64,000 bases of DNA from Nocardioides alpinus (GCF_900112035.1 NZ_FOKC01000001.1:806001-870000); one strand, 5' to 3'; counted from the stretch's first letter, positions 33,727 to 43,271 are shown. The notes: a model not told the origin generated them from the letters alone. Made by a program: numbers and translations.

Positions 33727-34473
33727 GTGAGTGCATTCGACGGGATCCAGTCAGCCGTCCTCCCGCTGGTGCTGGGCATCGACTGGATGGACCCCAACTG
33801 GCTCCTCGACCGCTTCGGGGCCGAGCTGTTCTGGATCAGCCTCGTCATCGTCTTCGTCGAGTGCGGGCTGTTCTTCCCGATCCTGCCCGGCGACACGCTC
33901 CTCTTCGCGCTCGGCCTCTTCATCGCCACCGGCCAGCTGGACCTGTTCCCGGGCCCCCCGTTCGCGGAGCTGCTCATCACCATGGCGGCCCTCACCGCGG
34001 CCGCCTTCCTCGGCAACGTCGTCGGCTACGAGATCGGGCGCAAGATCGGGCCGCCGCTCTACGAGCGCGACGGCCGGATCATCAAGCGCAAGTACTTCGA
34101 CCAGACCACCGCGTTCTTCGACCACCACGGCAACAAGGCCCTCGTGATCGGCCGCTTCGTGCCCTTCGTGCGCACCTACATCACCGTCGTCGCGGGCGTG
34201 ACCCGGATGGAGCGCCACCGCTTCTTCCTGTGGAGCCTCGTCGGCGCGGTCCTGTGGGTCCTGTCCGTCTGCCTGCTCGGCTTCTTCCTCGGCGACGCCT
34301 TCCCGTCGCTGGGCGAGCAGATCGACAAGCTGATCATCGTGATCGTCGGGTTCTCGCTGATCCCGATCGCCATCGAGTGGTGGCGCCACAAGCGCACCAA
34401 CGCCCCCGGCGCGGAGATCGGCACGCAGGACGGCGGGCCGGACCGCGACATCACCGGCCGCGACGTCGACTGA
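33727..34473 (+). CDS. DedA family membrane protein
   Basis: A 248-residue DedA (VTT/SNARE-associated) protein with five to six hydrophobic stretches. Characteristic blocks are FVECGLFFPILPGDTLLF, AFLGNVVGYEIGRKIG with a conserved Gly/Arg pattern, and VIGRFVPFVRTYITVVAGVTRM. The family is linked to lipid-carrier (undecaprenyl phosphate, phospholipid) translocation and membrane homeostasis. GTG 33727 is chosen because TAGGGT lies seven bases upstream; GTG 33718 is the upstream alternative. Confidence 0.93.
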   Translation: MSAFDGIQSAVLPLVLGIDWMDPNWLLDRFGAELFWISLVIVFVECGLFFPILPGDTLLFALGLFIATGQLDLFPGPPFAELLITMAALTAAAFLGNVVGYEIGRKIGPPLYERDGRIIKRKYFDQTTAFFDHHGNKALVIGRFVPFVRTYITVVAGVTRMERHRFFLWSLVGAVLWVLSVCLLGFFLGDAFPSLGEQIDKLIIVIVGFSLIPIAIEWWRHKRTNAPGAEIGTQDGGPDRDITGRDVD

Positions 34474-34505
34474 ACGGCGAACGGACCGGGTGCCTGTCCG
34501 GGTCC

Positions 34506-35036
34506 CTAGCCGTGCACGGCGTCGAGCTCGGCGCGCGTCAGCACCGACCTGATCTCCAGGTCGACGTCGGCCAGCGGGTTCTCGCCCGCGGGTGAGCGGT
34601 CGATCGCACAGACGACGACCTCGACGATCGCGCCCAGCTCGCGCAGCGCTCGGGTGGCGTCACGCACCGCCCCGCCCGTGGTGATCACGTCCTCGACGAT
34701 GGTGACGCGGCGACCGGCCACGTCGGGGCCCTCGGCGAGCTTGGCGGTGCCGTACTCCTTGGCCTGCTTGCGCACGAACAGCGCGGGCAGCCGGGTCCGC
34801 GCGCTCACCATCGTCGCGATCGGGATGCCCCCGAGCTCGAGGCCCCCGAGGAGCTCGGTGTCCGGCGGCAGCAGGTCGACCATCTGCGCGGCGACGCGGT
34901 CGAGCAGGTCCGGCTGGGCCTCGAAGAGGTACTTGTCGAAGTAGGTGTCCGCGACCTGCCCCGAACGGAGGGTGAACTCCCCCGTCAGGCGGCTGGTGGC
35001 GTCGATGTCGGCGGCGAGGGCGGCGTCCGGGGTCAT
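34506..35036 (-). CDS. pyrE: Orotate phosphoribosyltransferase
   Basis: The 176-residue phosphoribosyltransferase converts orotate and PRPP to OMP in pyrimidine synthesis. The PRPP motif VTIVEDVITTGGAVRDA is intact, with the catalytic-loop KQAKEYGTAK and LGGLELGGIPIA. ATG 35036 has CAGGAT six bases upstream, a weaker leaderless-type box. Single gene, divergent from the aminotransferase. Confidence 0.96.
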   Translation of the reverse strand: MTPDAALAADIDATSRLTGEFTLRSGQVADTYFDKYLFEAQPDLLDRVAAQMVDLLPPDTELLGGLELGGIPIATMVSARTRLPALFVRKQAKEYGTAKLAEGPDVAGRRVTIVEDVITTGGAVRDATRALRELGAIVEVVVCAIDRSPAGENPLADVDLEIRSVLTRAELDAVHG

Positions 35037-35206
35037 GGGGCGATCCTGCCAAAGGACGGGACGAGGAGGTGGACCGGACCGGGATGCGGCGCCCCTCGAG
35101 CAGGCGTAACGTCGATCGATGACGCCGGGGCACCCGTGGTCGGCCAGCCCGTCCTGAGCACCTCCCCCGGCCGCCCGGGGCGGGCTGGTCTCGTATGTTC
35201 GACGCC

Positions 35207-36388
35207 ATGACCGACGTACGGCTCTCCCACCGTCTGGCCCACATCCCGCCGACCGTCTTCAGCGAGATGTCGGCGCTGGCGGTGCGGACGGGTGCGATCA
35301 ACCTGGGCCAGGGGTTCCCGGACGTCGACGGCCCGCCGTCGGTGATCGCTGCCGCCGAGGCCGCGCTCGAGGACGGCGCCAACCAGTACGCCCCGGGCAT
35401 CGGGGTCCCGGCGCTGCGAGCCGCGATCGCGCGGCACCAGCAACGCCACTACGCGCTGACCGTCGATCCCGACCGCGAGGTGGTGGTGACGACCGGCTGC
35501 ACGGAGGCCATCGCCGCGGCGCTGCTCGGCCTGGTGGACCCGGGCGACGAGGTGGTCGTGTTCGAGCCCTACTACGACTCCTACGTCGCCATGCTCGACA
35601 TGTGCGGCGCCCGGCGACGTCCGGTCACGATGCGCGCACCCGACTTCCGGCCCGACCTCGACCGGCTGCGCGCCGTCGTCAGCGACGACACCAAGGTGAT
35701 CCTGCTCAACACCCCGCACAACCCCACCGGCACCGTCCTCACCCGCGAGGAGCTCCAGGTCGTCGCCGACCTCGCGATCGCGCACGACGTGCTCGTCGTC
35801 ACCGACGAGGTCTACGAGCACCTCGTCTTCGACGACGCGGGCTCGAGCGAGGGGCACGTGCCGATCGCGACCCTGCCGGGGATGTGGGAGCGGACCCTGA
35901 CGCTGTCCAGCGCCGGCAAGTCCTACTCCTTCACCGGGTGGAAGGTCGGCTGGGCCACCGGCCCGGCGCCGCTCGTGCAGGCGGTGCTGGCGGCGAAGCA
36001 GTGGCTGACCTTCACGTCGGGGTCACCCCTGCAGCCCGCCGTCGCGCACGCGCTCGACCACGAGCCCGACTGGCCGAAGGCGCTGGCGCGAGACCTGCAG
36101 TCACGCCGCGACCTGCTCTGCGACGGCCTTGCCGCCGCCGGGCTGACCCCGCGCGTCCCGGAGGGCACCTACTTCGCCACGACCGACATCTCGCACCTGG
36201 GCTGGGCCGACGGACGCGCGTTCTGCCTCGCCCTCCCCGAGCGCGCCGGCGTCGTCGCGATCCCCACGCAGGGCTTCTACGACGACCCCGAGGCCGGGCG
36301 GCAGCTGGTGCGGTGGGCCTTCTGCAAGCAGCCCGAACTCATCAGCGACGGCGTACGACGTCTCGCAGCCGCGGACCTCGCGCGCTGA
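35207..36388 (+). CDS. Class I/II aminotransferase (PLP), DapC/YbdL-like
   Basis: A 393-residue fold-type I PLP enzyme. The pyridoxal lysine is in SSAGKSYSFTGWKVGW. The INLGQGFPD opening, NTPHNPTGTVL and VVTDEVYEHLVF blocks fit aminotransferases annotated as N-succinyldiaminopimelate, methionine or kynurenine aminotransferase; which of these cannot be decided. ATG 35207 lies seven bases after TATGTT (35194-35199); ATG 35195, which overlaps that box, is less likely. Confidence 0.92.
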   Translation: MTDVRLSHRLAHIPPTVFSEMSALAVRTGAINLGQGFPDVDGPPSVIAAAEAALEDGANQYAPGIGVPALRAAIARHQQRHYALTVDPDREVVVTTGCTEAIAAALLGLVDPGDEVVVFEPYYDSYVAMLDMCGARRRPVTMRAPDFRPDLDRLRAVVSDDTKVILLNTPHNPTGTVLTREELQVVADLAIAHDVLVVTDEVYEHLVFDDAGSSEGHVPIATLPGMWERTLTLSSAGKSYSFTGWKVGWATGPAPLVQAVLAAKQWLTFTSGSPLQPAVAHALDHEPDWPKALARDLQSRRDLLCDGLAAAGLTPRVPEGTYFATTDISHLGWADGRAFCLALPERAGVVAIPTQGFYDDPEAGRQLVRWAFCKQPELISDGVRRLAAADLAR

Positions 36389-36403
36389 TCCGGCCCCTCA
36401 GGG

Positions 36404-37228
36404 TCAGCGGTTCGGGTAGTCCCGCGGCGGGTGCTCGGTGCCGTCCCCGGACGGCGGCTGCTGGCCGTAGGGGTTGTCGGCGCCGGGTGGCTGCTGGCCG
36501 TAGGGGGCCGGGCCCGAGGGGGGCTGGCCGTAGGGGTTGTCCGCCGAGGGGTACTGCGGAGGCGCGTCCGGCCCCGGCTGCGCGGCGTACTGCTGGGCAT
36601 GGGGGTCCACCGGCTGCGCGCCGTAGGGGCCGCCCGGGTAGCCGCCGGGACCGGACCCCGTGCGCTTGAACCAGTCGTTGGCGCCACCGGTGAACAGCAG
36701 CACGATCGTCGCGATGGCAGCGACGAGCGGGACCGCGGACACGCCGCTCGTGATGCCGATGAGGCCGAACAGCGCCGTGACCGAGGCCGAGATGACCAGC
36801 AGGATGCGGGCGACGTTGGACCGGCGCAGCACCATCACGCCGAGGACGATGGCGATGAGGCACCAGATGACCAGGCCGCCGATGACGGCCACCAGCACGC
36901 CCACGGCGGCCTCGCCGTCGATGTTGGCGTCCTGGAACTCCGGCACCCGCTCCATCTCGGTGATCACCTGGTCGCGCGCGACGACCAGGGCCAGGCCGGT
37001 GAAGCCGAAGATCGCGGCGGTGATGGCGGAGAAGACGATCGTGATCCACGCAGCGGCCGTGACCGTGCCGGGGCGCCGGTCACCGGCAGGCTGCGGCGTC
37101 CCGTAGGACGGCTGCTGGCCGTACGGGCTCGGCTGGCCGTAGGGACTGGGCTGGCCGTAGGGGCCGCCGGCTCCGGACGTGGGCTGGCCGTAGGGCGTGT
37201 GCGTGGGACCGGGCTCTTGCTCGCTCAT
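36404..37228 (-). CDS. Membrane protein flanked by Pro/Gly/Tyr/Gln-rich repeats
   Basis: A 274-residue protein. The N-terminal 50 residues consist of PYGQP-type repeats. Residues about 58-185 hold four membrane helices (VTAAAWITIVFSAITAAIFGF and following). The C-terminal 85 residues return to PYGQ/GPAPYGQQPP repeats. Such low-complexity tails on DUF4190/DUF4870-like cores are frequent in actinobacteria. Function unknown; the repeats suggest a disordered interaction surface. Confidence 0.85.
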   Translation of the reverse strand: MSEQEPGPTHTPYGQPTSGAGGPYGQPSPYGQPSPYGQQPSYGTPQPAGDRRPGTVTAAAWITIVFSAITAAIFGFTGLALVVARDQVITEMERVPEFQDANIDGEAAVGVLVAVIGGLVIWCLIAIVLGVMVLRRSNVARILLVISASVTALFGLIGITSGVSAVPLVAAIATIVLLFTGGANDWFKRTGSGPGGYPGGPYGAQPVDPHAQQYAAQPGPDAPPQYPSADNPYGQPPSGPAPYGQQPPGADNPYGQQPPSGDGTEHPPRDYPNR

Positions 37229-37261
37229 GGGCACATCTCACCATGCCGACGGTGACGCTCG

Positions 37262-38383
37262 TCAGTGCGACGGCGGTGCGAACCAGCGACGGACCTCGAT
37301 CCGCCGCAGGCAGACGATGGTCGCCACGGCGGCTGCGGCCGGGATCACGACGAGCGGGGTGCTGGCGATGAAGGCGAGGCAGCCGCCGGCGCTGAAGGCG
37401 GCGATGATCATCAGCCCGCGACGGGCCCAGTCGCGCCGTGCCATCGCGAACCCGGCGAGGACCAGGGCGACGCTGCCCCACACGACAAAGGCGCTGGCGT
37501 AGGCGAGGACGGTCTCGCGCACCTGCTGGAAGGTGAGGCCCTCGTCGAACATGTCCGGCTGCTGCTGCTCCAGCACGCTCCGGAGGAACTCCGGGGACAG
37601 CCCGGCGATCGCCAGCCAGAGCAGCGACAGGGTGAGCAGCCCGCCCGCCGTGACCACGGTGATCACGAACGCCGCGACCATGGCACCGGGCCGGTCGTGC
37701 AGGTGCTGCTGATGCTGGTGCTGGTCCGGGTGCGGCCATGCGGCCGGCGGGGCCTGGGCCGCGGTGGGGGCGCCGACGGCGGGGCGGTGCTCGCCGAAGG
37801 GCCGGGTCGCAGGCGGCGGCGTGGCCGGCCACGACGGGGCCTGGGTGGGCGGCTGGCTGGGAGCGGACTGGTCGCCGCGCCCGCCCAGCGGCGTACGACG
37901 TGACGTGCCCTTGCCGCGGGCGACCTTCTCCGGCGCGGGCGGCGGCGGCGTCCACCTGCCGGTGGCGAACCACTCCCGCGCGGGCATCACCCACAGCATC
38001 GCCGCACCCGCGGCGACGAACGACCCGGCCAGGCCGCCGGCCGGGAGTCCTGCCACGAACACCGGGACGGCGAAGATCGACAGGCCGAGGCGGGCCGAGC
38101 GGTCGGGCGTGCGGACGAACCACCCCAGGATCGCGGTGGCGCAGGCACTGGCCGCGGCCACCATGCACATGATCCGCAGGATCTCGGAGGCGCTCGAGAC
38201 GTCGAGGCCGAGCGACGAGAACGGCGCCTCCGCGAGGAACTCCTGGATCGACGTCTGGCTCTCCAGCGAGCCGAGCGTCGTGATCCGCTCCCACGCGCTC
38301 ACCAGCACGATGAAGGAGGCGAACATGACGATGCCCGACGCCAGGGTGACCTGGGGCGGACGCTGCTGCGTGGGCTGGCTCAC
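37262..38383 (-). CDS. Membrane protein with Pro/His-rich central linker
   Basis: A 373-residue protein with three to four N-terminal membrane helices and another group of about four near the C-terminus. They are separated by a cytoplasmic linker rich in Pro, Ala and His (about residues 125-215; the tip is HPDQHQHQQHLHD). The His cluster could bind metal, but no domain is recognised. GTG 38383 is preceded by GACACT at six bases. It lies 33 bp upstream of the PYGQ-repeat protein on the same strand and may share its transcript. Confidence 0.82.
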   Translation of the reverse strand: MSQPTQQRPPQVTLASGIVMFASFIVLVSAWERITTLGSLESQTSIQEFLAEAPFSSLGLDVSSASEILRIMCMVAAASACATAILGWFVRTPDRSARLGLSIFAVPVFVAGLPAGGLAGSFVAAGAAMLWVMPAREWFATGRWTPPPPAPEKVARGKGTSRRTPLGGRGDQSAPSQPPTQAPSWPATPPPATRPFGEHRPAVGAPTAAQAPPAAWPHPDQHQHQQHLHDRPGAMVAAFVITVVTAGGLLTLSLLWLAIAGLSPEFLRSVLEQQQPDMFDEGLTFQQVRETVLAYASAFVVWGSVALVLAGFAMARRDWARRGLMIIAAFSAGGCLAFIASTPLVVIPAAAAVATIVCLRRIEVRRWFAPPSH

Positions 38384-38527
38384 CGCCCCAGTGTCCCAAG
38401 TGCTGCCCAACGCCGCAGCATCGACGCTCGTGGGCGGCCCGTGAGGGGTTTCTCAGGGTCGCCCTCAGGGGCGGACCGGGCCCCGTCCCCGATGTGCGCA
38501 CGGGCGGGTGACCGCGAGGGTTGACCC

Positions 38528-39439
38528 ATGATCAGTGTCGAGTCCCTCACCAAGCAGTACGGCCCCTTCACGGCCGTCGACCACGTGTCCTTCACGGCCG
38601 AGACCGGCCGGGTCACCGGCTTCCTCGGTCCCAACGGAGCCGGCAAGTCCACCACCATGCGCGTCATGGTCGGCCTCACCCCCGCCAGCTCGGGCCGGGT
38701 CACCGTCTCCGGGCGCAGCTATCGCGAGCTCGTCAACCCCGGCCTCGAGGTCGGCGTCCTGCTGGACGCGTCCGCGCAGCACGCCGGGCGTACTGGTCGC
38801 GAGATCCTCACCATCGCCCAGCAGACGATGGGGCTGCCCAGGGCCCGGGTCGCCGAGACCCTCGCCCGCGTCGGCCTCACCGAGGACGAGGCGGCCCGCC
38901 GGGTCCGCGACTACTCGCTCGGCATGCGCCAGCGCCTCGGCCTCGCGACCGCCCTCATCGGCGAGCCCGAGGTGCTCATCCTGGACGAGCCCGCCAACGG
39001 CCTCGACCCGGCCGGCATCCGCTGGATGCGCGACCTGCTCCGCGGCTTCGCCGACGCCGGTGGCACGGTCCTGCTGTCCTCGCACCTGCTCCACGAGATC
39101 GAGGTCATCGCCGACGACCTCGTGGTGATCGGCCAGGGCAAGATCGTCGCCCAGGGCAGCAAGTCCGAGCTCCTGGCCGCGGCCGGGACCCTCGTCCGCA
39201 CGGCCGACGTCGACCGGCTCGCCCGTGCCCTGCACGAGGCGTCCGTCGTCACCAGCCCCATCGACGGCGGCCTGCGCGTCGACGCCGACCCCGAGCTCGT
39301 GGGCGAGACCGCCCACCGGGCAGGCGTCGTCCTGCGCGAGCTCCGGCCCGCCGACGGCGCCGGCCTCGAGGAGATGTTCCTCGAGCTCACCGCCCTGACC
39401 TCTCGTGACGACACCGCCCGTGAAGGAGCAGCAGCATGA
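38528..39439 (+). CDS. ABC transporter ATP-binding protein
   Basis: A 303-residue ATPase: Walker A FLGPNGAGKSTTM, a degenerate signature YSLGMRQRLGLA in place of LSGGQ, Walker B VLILDEPANGLDP and LLSSHLLHEIE. The SLGMRQR signature and length are typical of bacitracin/lantibiotic-immunity-type exporters (BcrA-like). GAGGGT lies six bases before ATG 38528. It overlaps the permease by four bases. Substrate unknown. Confidence 0.93.
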   Translation: MISVESLTKQYGPFTAVDHVSFTAETGRVTGFLGPNGAGKSTTMRVMVGLTPASSGRVTVSGRSYRELVNPGLEVGVLLDASAQHAGRTGREILTIAQQTMGLPRARVAETLARVGLTEDEAARRVRDYSLGMRQRLGLATALIGEPEVLILDEPANGLDPAGIRWMRDLLRGFADAGGTVLLSSHLLHEIEVIADDLVVIGQGKIVAQGSKSELLAAAGTLVRTADVDRLARALHEASVVTSPIDGGLRVDADPELVGETAHRAGVVLRELRPADGAGLEEMFLELTALTSRDDTAREGAAA

Positions 39440-40257
39440 CCACCGCAACCCAGGCCGCACCCGCGCCTCGTACGACGCCCGCCGCACCCGCGCCGCCCCG
39501 CGTCATCCGTCCCATCCCGATGAGCCGACTCGCCAAGGTCGAGCTGCGCAAGATGTTCGACACCCGCGCCGGGTTCTGGCTGATGGCCAGTGTCGGCATC
39601 GTGTCGGTCCTCGCCACCGCGGCGGTCATCATCTGGGCGCCGGACGAGGCGATCACCCTCGAGACCTTCTCCACCGCGATCGGCGTGCCGTTGTCGATCG
39701 TGCTCCCGATGATCGCGATCCTCTCGATCACGAGCGAGTACAGCCAGCGCACCGGCCTGACGACGTACACGCTCGTGCCGTGGCGCGGCCGCGTGATCAG
39801 CGCCAAGGTGCTGGTGACCATCGCGATCGGCGTGGTGTCGATGTTCCTCGCACTGGCCGTCGGCACGGTCGGCAACCTGATCGGCTCGACCATCACGGGC
39901 CTCGACCCGGTGTGGGACATCAGCGTGGCGACCTTCTCCTCCATCGTGCTCGCCAACATCCTGGGCATGCTGATGGGCTTCATGCTGGGCGTGCTCTTCC
40001 GCAGCTCGGCCGCGGCGATCGTGGGCTACTTCGTCTACTCGTTCGTCCTGCCCGTGGCCTTCGGCACCCTGGCGGCCTTCCAGGAGTGGTTCCGCGACCT
40101 GCAGCCGTGGGTCGACGTCAACTTCGCCATCACGCGGCTCTTCGAGGGCTCGCTGACGACGGAGCACTGGCAGCAGCTCGGCGTCACGACGCTCGTGTGG
40201 CTCTGGATCCCGCTGGCCCTCGGGCTGCGCGCGATCGTGCGGGCCGAGGTGAAGTAG
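39436..40257 (+). CDS. ABC transporter permease (ABC-2/BcrB-like)
   Basis: A 273-residue membrane subunit. A 25-residue Ala/Pro-rich cytoplasmic N-terminus precedes about six membrane helices. RLAKVELRKMFDTRAGFW before helix 1 and SITSEYSQRTGLTTYTLVPWR after helix 2 match ABC-2 permeases of immunity-type exporters. Co-translated with the preceding ATPase. A perfect 16-bp hairpin follows at 40317-40377. Confidence 0.91.
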   Translation: MTTATQAAPAPRTTPAAPAPPRVIRPIPMSRLAKVELRKMFDTRAGFWLMASVGIVSVLATAAVIIWAPDEAITLETFSTAIGVPLSIVLPMIAILSITSEYSQRTGLTTYTLVPWRGRVISAKVLVTIAIGVVSMFLALAVGTVGNLIGSTITGLDPVWDISVATFSSIVLANILGMLMGFMLGVLFRSSAAAIVGYFVYSFVLPVAFGTLAAFQEWFRDLQPWVDVNFAITRLFEGSLTTEHWQQLGVTTLVWLWIPLALGLRAIVRAEVK

Positions 40258-40316
40258 TCCCCTCACCGGGGCGAGCCAGCGGCTGCCGGTCGGGGGACCT
40301 GTGGCCGCTGGCCCCG

Positions 40317-40377
40317 ACACCTGAGGACGTGGTGGACCGATTCCGGGCTCCGGACCGACCGCCACGTCCTCAGGTGT
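40317..40377. terminator. Perfect 16-bp stem after the ABC permease gene
   Basis: ACACCTGAGGACGTGG (40317-40332) pairs exactly with CCACGTCCTCAGGTGT (40362-40377) across a 29-nt loop. It starts 60 bases after the permease stop, ends 27 bases before the next plus-strand gene and is followed by TCTCGTGCTC. Termination is the simplest role; a repeat-family palindrome is possible. Confidence 0.65.
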
Positions 40378-40403
40378 CTCTCGTGCTCTGACAGGCTGGT
40401 GGC

Positions 40404-40946
40404 ATGCACCCCGACGCCTGGCTGGTCGTCATCGACCCGCAGCGGATCTTCGCCGACCCGTCGAGCGAGTGGGGTTCGCCCATGTTCGCGAGCATCGTCG
40501 ATCCCGTACGCCGCCTCGCGACCGCGGCCGCCGAGCGCACGGTCGTGACGCGATGGGTCCCCGCGCGGGATCCGCAGGGCAGCTGGGCTGCCTACCTGAA
40601 GGCCTGGCCGTTCGCGGACGTGCCGTCGGACGACCCCCTGCTCGACCTCGTCCCCGAGATGGCGGACCTCAGCGACGAGGTGGTGTCGGTGCCGACCTTC
40701 GGCAAGTGGGGTCCGGACCTGGAGGCCGTCACCGGCCCGACGCCGCACCTCGTGCTGGTCGGGGTGTCGACGGACTGCTGCGTCGTCTCGACCGCCCTGG
40801 CCGCGGCCGATGCCGGCGCGACCATCACTGTCGTCACCGACGCCTGCGCCGGGTCGACACCCGAGAACCACCGGGCGGCGATGGCCGTGATGAGCCTCTA
40901 CCCGCCGCAGATCACCCTGGCCACGACCGCCGAGGTGCTGGGGTGA
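40404..40946 (+). CDS. Isochorismatase-family cysteine hydrolase
   Basis: A 180-residue hydrolase with the family triad Asp11 (VVIDPQ), Lys101 (TFGKWG) and Cys126 (GVSTDCCV). Substrates in this family include nicotinamide, biuret and ureido acids; this one cannot be assigned. CAGGCT lies six bases before ATG 40404. It overlaps the PfkB kinase gene by four bases, which suggests a joint catabolic or salvage role for nucleosides or pyridines. Confidence 0.92.
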   Translation: MHPDAWLVVIDPQRIFADPSSEWGSPMFASIVDPVRRLATAAAERTVVTRWVPARDPQGSWAAYLKAWPFADVPSDDPLLDLVPEMADLSDEVVSVPTFGKWGPDLEAVTGPTPHLVLVGVSTDCCVVSTALAAADAGATITVVTDACAGSTPENHRAAMAVMSLYPPQITLATTAEVLG

Positions 40947-41893
40947 ACCAGCCCGTGAGCCGCGTCATCCACACCGGCCAGGCCCTCGTCGACGTCGTCG
41001 TGGAGGTGCCCGACCTCCCGGTCCGCGGCCAGAACGTCATGGCCACCTCGGCCACCGACTACGCCGGCGGCGCGGTCACGGTGCTGGTGGCCGCCGCCCG
41101 GTTCGGCGCCGACTGCGTCCACGCCGGCGCCCACGGCACGGGGCCGCACGGCGACCTCATCCGGACCGCGCTCAAGGCCGAGGGCATCGGCGTCTCTGCT
41201 CCCCCGGTGCCCGACCGCGACACCGGCATCTGCGTCGTGATGGTCGAGCCCAGCGCCGAGCGCACCTTCGTCACGACCCTCGGCGCCGAGCGCGAGATCA
41301 GCGTCGACTCGCTCGCCACCTCGGAGCCGAAGGCGGGCGACCTCGTCTGCGTGACCGGCTTCTCGCTGGCCCTCGCGAGCACGCGCGACCCCCTGCTCGC
41401 CTGGCTGCTGACGCTCGACCCCGACGTGGTCGTCGTGCTCGATCCGGGTGCAGCGTTCGCGAGCCTGCCCGAGGACGTACGTGCGGCGATGCTCGAGGTC
41501 ACCGACGTCTGGTCGAGCAACGCCGAGGAGGCCGAGGACCTGCTGCGCGAGGTGGGCGCGGAGGCGCCCCACGACCTCGCCGCGCTGACCACGGCGATCG
41601 CTCCGCTGCTCCGCGGCGACGCCGTCGCCATCGTCCGCGACGGACCCGAGGGCTGCGCGGTGCACGTCGCGGGCGGGACGACGTACGTCGCCGGCTACCC
41701 GCAGAAGCCGCTCGACACCAACGGTGCCGGCGACACCCACACGGGCGCGCTGCTGGCCGAGGTGGCGGCGGGCACGCCGTGGGTCGAGGGGTGTCGGCGC
41801 GCCAACGCCGCAGCAGCCATCAAGGTCACCCGACGCGGGCCGGAGTCGGCGCCGACGGCGGCCGAGGTCGACGCGTTCCTCGCGAGCCGCTGA
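40943..41893 (+). CDS. PfkB-family carbohydrate/nucleoside kinase
   Basis: A 316-residue ribokinase-family kinase. The catalytic motif DTNGAGDTHTGALLAE is intact, with the N-terminal GQALVDVVVEVPDLP and the substrate lid segment ATDYAGGAVTVLVAAARFGA. The sugar or nucleoside is unknown. GTG 40943 overlaps the isochorismatase stop (GTGA); GTG 40952 is an alternative. The pair looks like one operon. Confidence 0.92.
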   Translation: MNQPVSRVIHTGQALVDVVVEVPDLPVRGQNVMATSATDYAGGAVTVLVAAARFGADCVHAGAHGTGPHGDLIRTALKAEGIGVSAPPVPDRDTGICVVMVEPSAERTFVTTLGAEREISVDSLATSEPKAGDLVCVTGFSLALASTRDPLLAWLLTLDPDVVVVLDPGAAFASLPEDVRAAMLEVTDVWSSNAEEAEDLLREVGAEAPHDLAALTTAIAPLLRGDAVAIVRDGPEGCAVHVAGGTTYVAGYPQKPLDTNGAGDTHTGALLAEVAAGTPWVEGCRRANAAAAIKVTRRGPESAPTAAEVDAFLASR

Positions 41894-41894
41894 A

Positions 41895-43265
41895 TCAGCA
41901 GTACGTCGCGAGCTTGTCCAGCGCCGGACCAGCGTGCTCGGCCAGTCGGGCACGCGCCTCGTCGAGCGCGACGGAACCCGGGTGCCCCGACGGCACCCGC
42001 GCCGGGTTGAGCGCGACACCGTCGGCCCACGCCCTGATGTCGGGCTCTGCCGAGAACGCCTGGGCGTTGCGGGTGCCGAGCAGGTTCATCGACGCCCACT
42101 GCGGGAGCGAGTTGCCGTAGTTGGACGGCCTGACCAGACGGTTCTTCTCGGCGTCGTCACCACGCGTCGCCTCGACATAGCCCACCAGCGCCGCGCCGAG
42201 GCACGGGAAGCCGGCGCGGACCGGCTGGATGGTGATGTCCGACGGGCGCCACACCGGCACCAGTGGCGGGTGCTTCAGGCCGTCGGCGGCACAGTGCACG
42301 ACCACCGCGTCGCCGGCGATGCGCACCAACCCCTCGGCCAGGTCGAGCCGGCCTCGCGAGACGGACGTGACGTGCCCGCGGCGTACGACGTCCTCGACGG
42401 TCCGCAGCAGGTCGAGCTCCCAGCGGGCGAGCGTCGGCGCCTTGGCCATCGTCGGTGTGACCGACCGGTCGATGCGCAGCATCACGCCCGCCTCCTCGAG
42501 CCGGACGAACGCGTCGTCGAGCGAGGTCGACGCTGCGACGGCCTGCATGAGGTCGGCGGCGAGGCCGAAGAAGATCGAGGGGTCGGGCTGGACGCGGGCC
42601 CGGTCGAGCATCCACGGGTCGCGTGGCCGGACCCAGCAGATCGCACCCGGGTCGAGGCCGCGTCCGAGCAGCCAGACGATCGCGTCGGTCGCGGTCTTGC
42701 CCGACCCGACCACGACGTACTGGCTCGGTGCGTCCTCGAGCCGGACCAGGTCGTTGACCGGCACGACCCGCGCGCCGTCGGCGACCGCGAAGGGCGGCGG
42801 CGCCTCCGCCGGGATGGTCGGCGCGAGGTAGTGGGCGTTGACGATGCGGCACGACTCCGGCACCTCGACGCGCTCTCCCGTGATCCGCGAGGTCACCGTG
42901 CGGTGCCCGTCGAAGTCGCTGCCAGGGAGGAAGTCGACGCGACCCGTGCCGACCAGCCGGTCGAGCACCCGCGCGTAGTAGGACACGATCTCCGGCTGCG
43001 CGGCACGCTCCTGCAGCCCCGCCTCGGGACCGGTGGTCTGCAGGGCGCCACCACCCAGGAGCGTCGACGCGACGCCGTAGAAGCAGGACGACTGGTGCAG
43101 CCGCACGAAGGGATAGGCCTCGAGCCAGTGGCCACCGGGTCCGTGGCGCCGGTCGACGAGGGCGACGCGGGCGGTGGCGTCGTGGTCGACGAGCGCGTCG
43201 GTGAAGCCCATCCCGAGCGCGCCGGCGCCGATCACGAGGTAGTCGGCCTGGAGTGTGCGAGCCAC
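41895..43265 (-). CDS. FAD-dependent oxidoreductase, flavin-monooxygenase-like
   Basis: A 456-residue flavoprotein. The N-terminal dinucleotide-binding motif is YLVIGAGALGMG, followed by ALVDRRHGPGGHWLEAYPFVRLHQ, and a second Rossmann motif VVVGSGKTATDAIVWLL is for NAD(P). This two-site build is that of flavin-containing/Baeyer-Villiger-like monooxygenases, though the exact fingerprint is not seen. GTG 43265 follows TAGGGT (43277-43272) by six bases. Its stop is one base after the convergent kinase stop. Substrate unknown. Confidence 0.88.
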   Translation of the reverse strand: MARTLQADYLVIGAGALGMGFTDALVDHDATARVALVDRRHGPGGHWLEAYPFVRLHQSSCFYGVASTLLGGGALQTTGPEAGLQERAAQPEIVSYYARVLDRLVGTGRVDFLPGSDFDGHRTVTSRITGERVEVPESCRIVNAHYLAPTIPAEAPPPFAVADGARVVPVNDLVRLEDAPSQYVVVGSGKTATDAIVWLLGRGLDPGAICWVRPRDPWMLDRARVQPDPSIFFGLAADLMQAVAASTSLDDAFVRLEEAGVMLRIDRSVTPTMAKAPTLARWELDLLRTVEDVVRRGHVTSVSRGRLDLAEGLVRIAGDAVVVHCAADGLKHPPLVPVWRPSDITIQPVRAGFPCLGAALVGYVEATRGDDAEKNRLVRPSNYGNSLPQWASMNLLGTRNAQAFSAEPDIRAWADGVALNPARVPSGHPGSVALDEARARLAEHAGPALDKLATYC

Positions 43266-43271
43266 GGCTCG

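Noticed and set aside
36404..37228. PYGQ-type codon repeats as a DNA repeat element
   Set aside because: The repeats stay in frame within a membrane-protein gene and reflect a low-complexity protein tail, common in actinobacteria.
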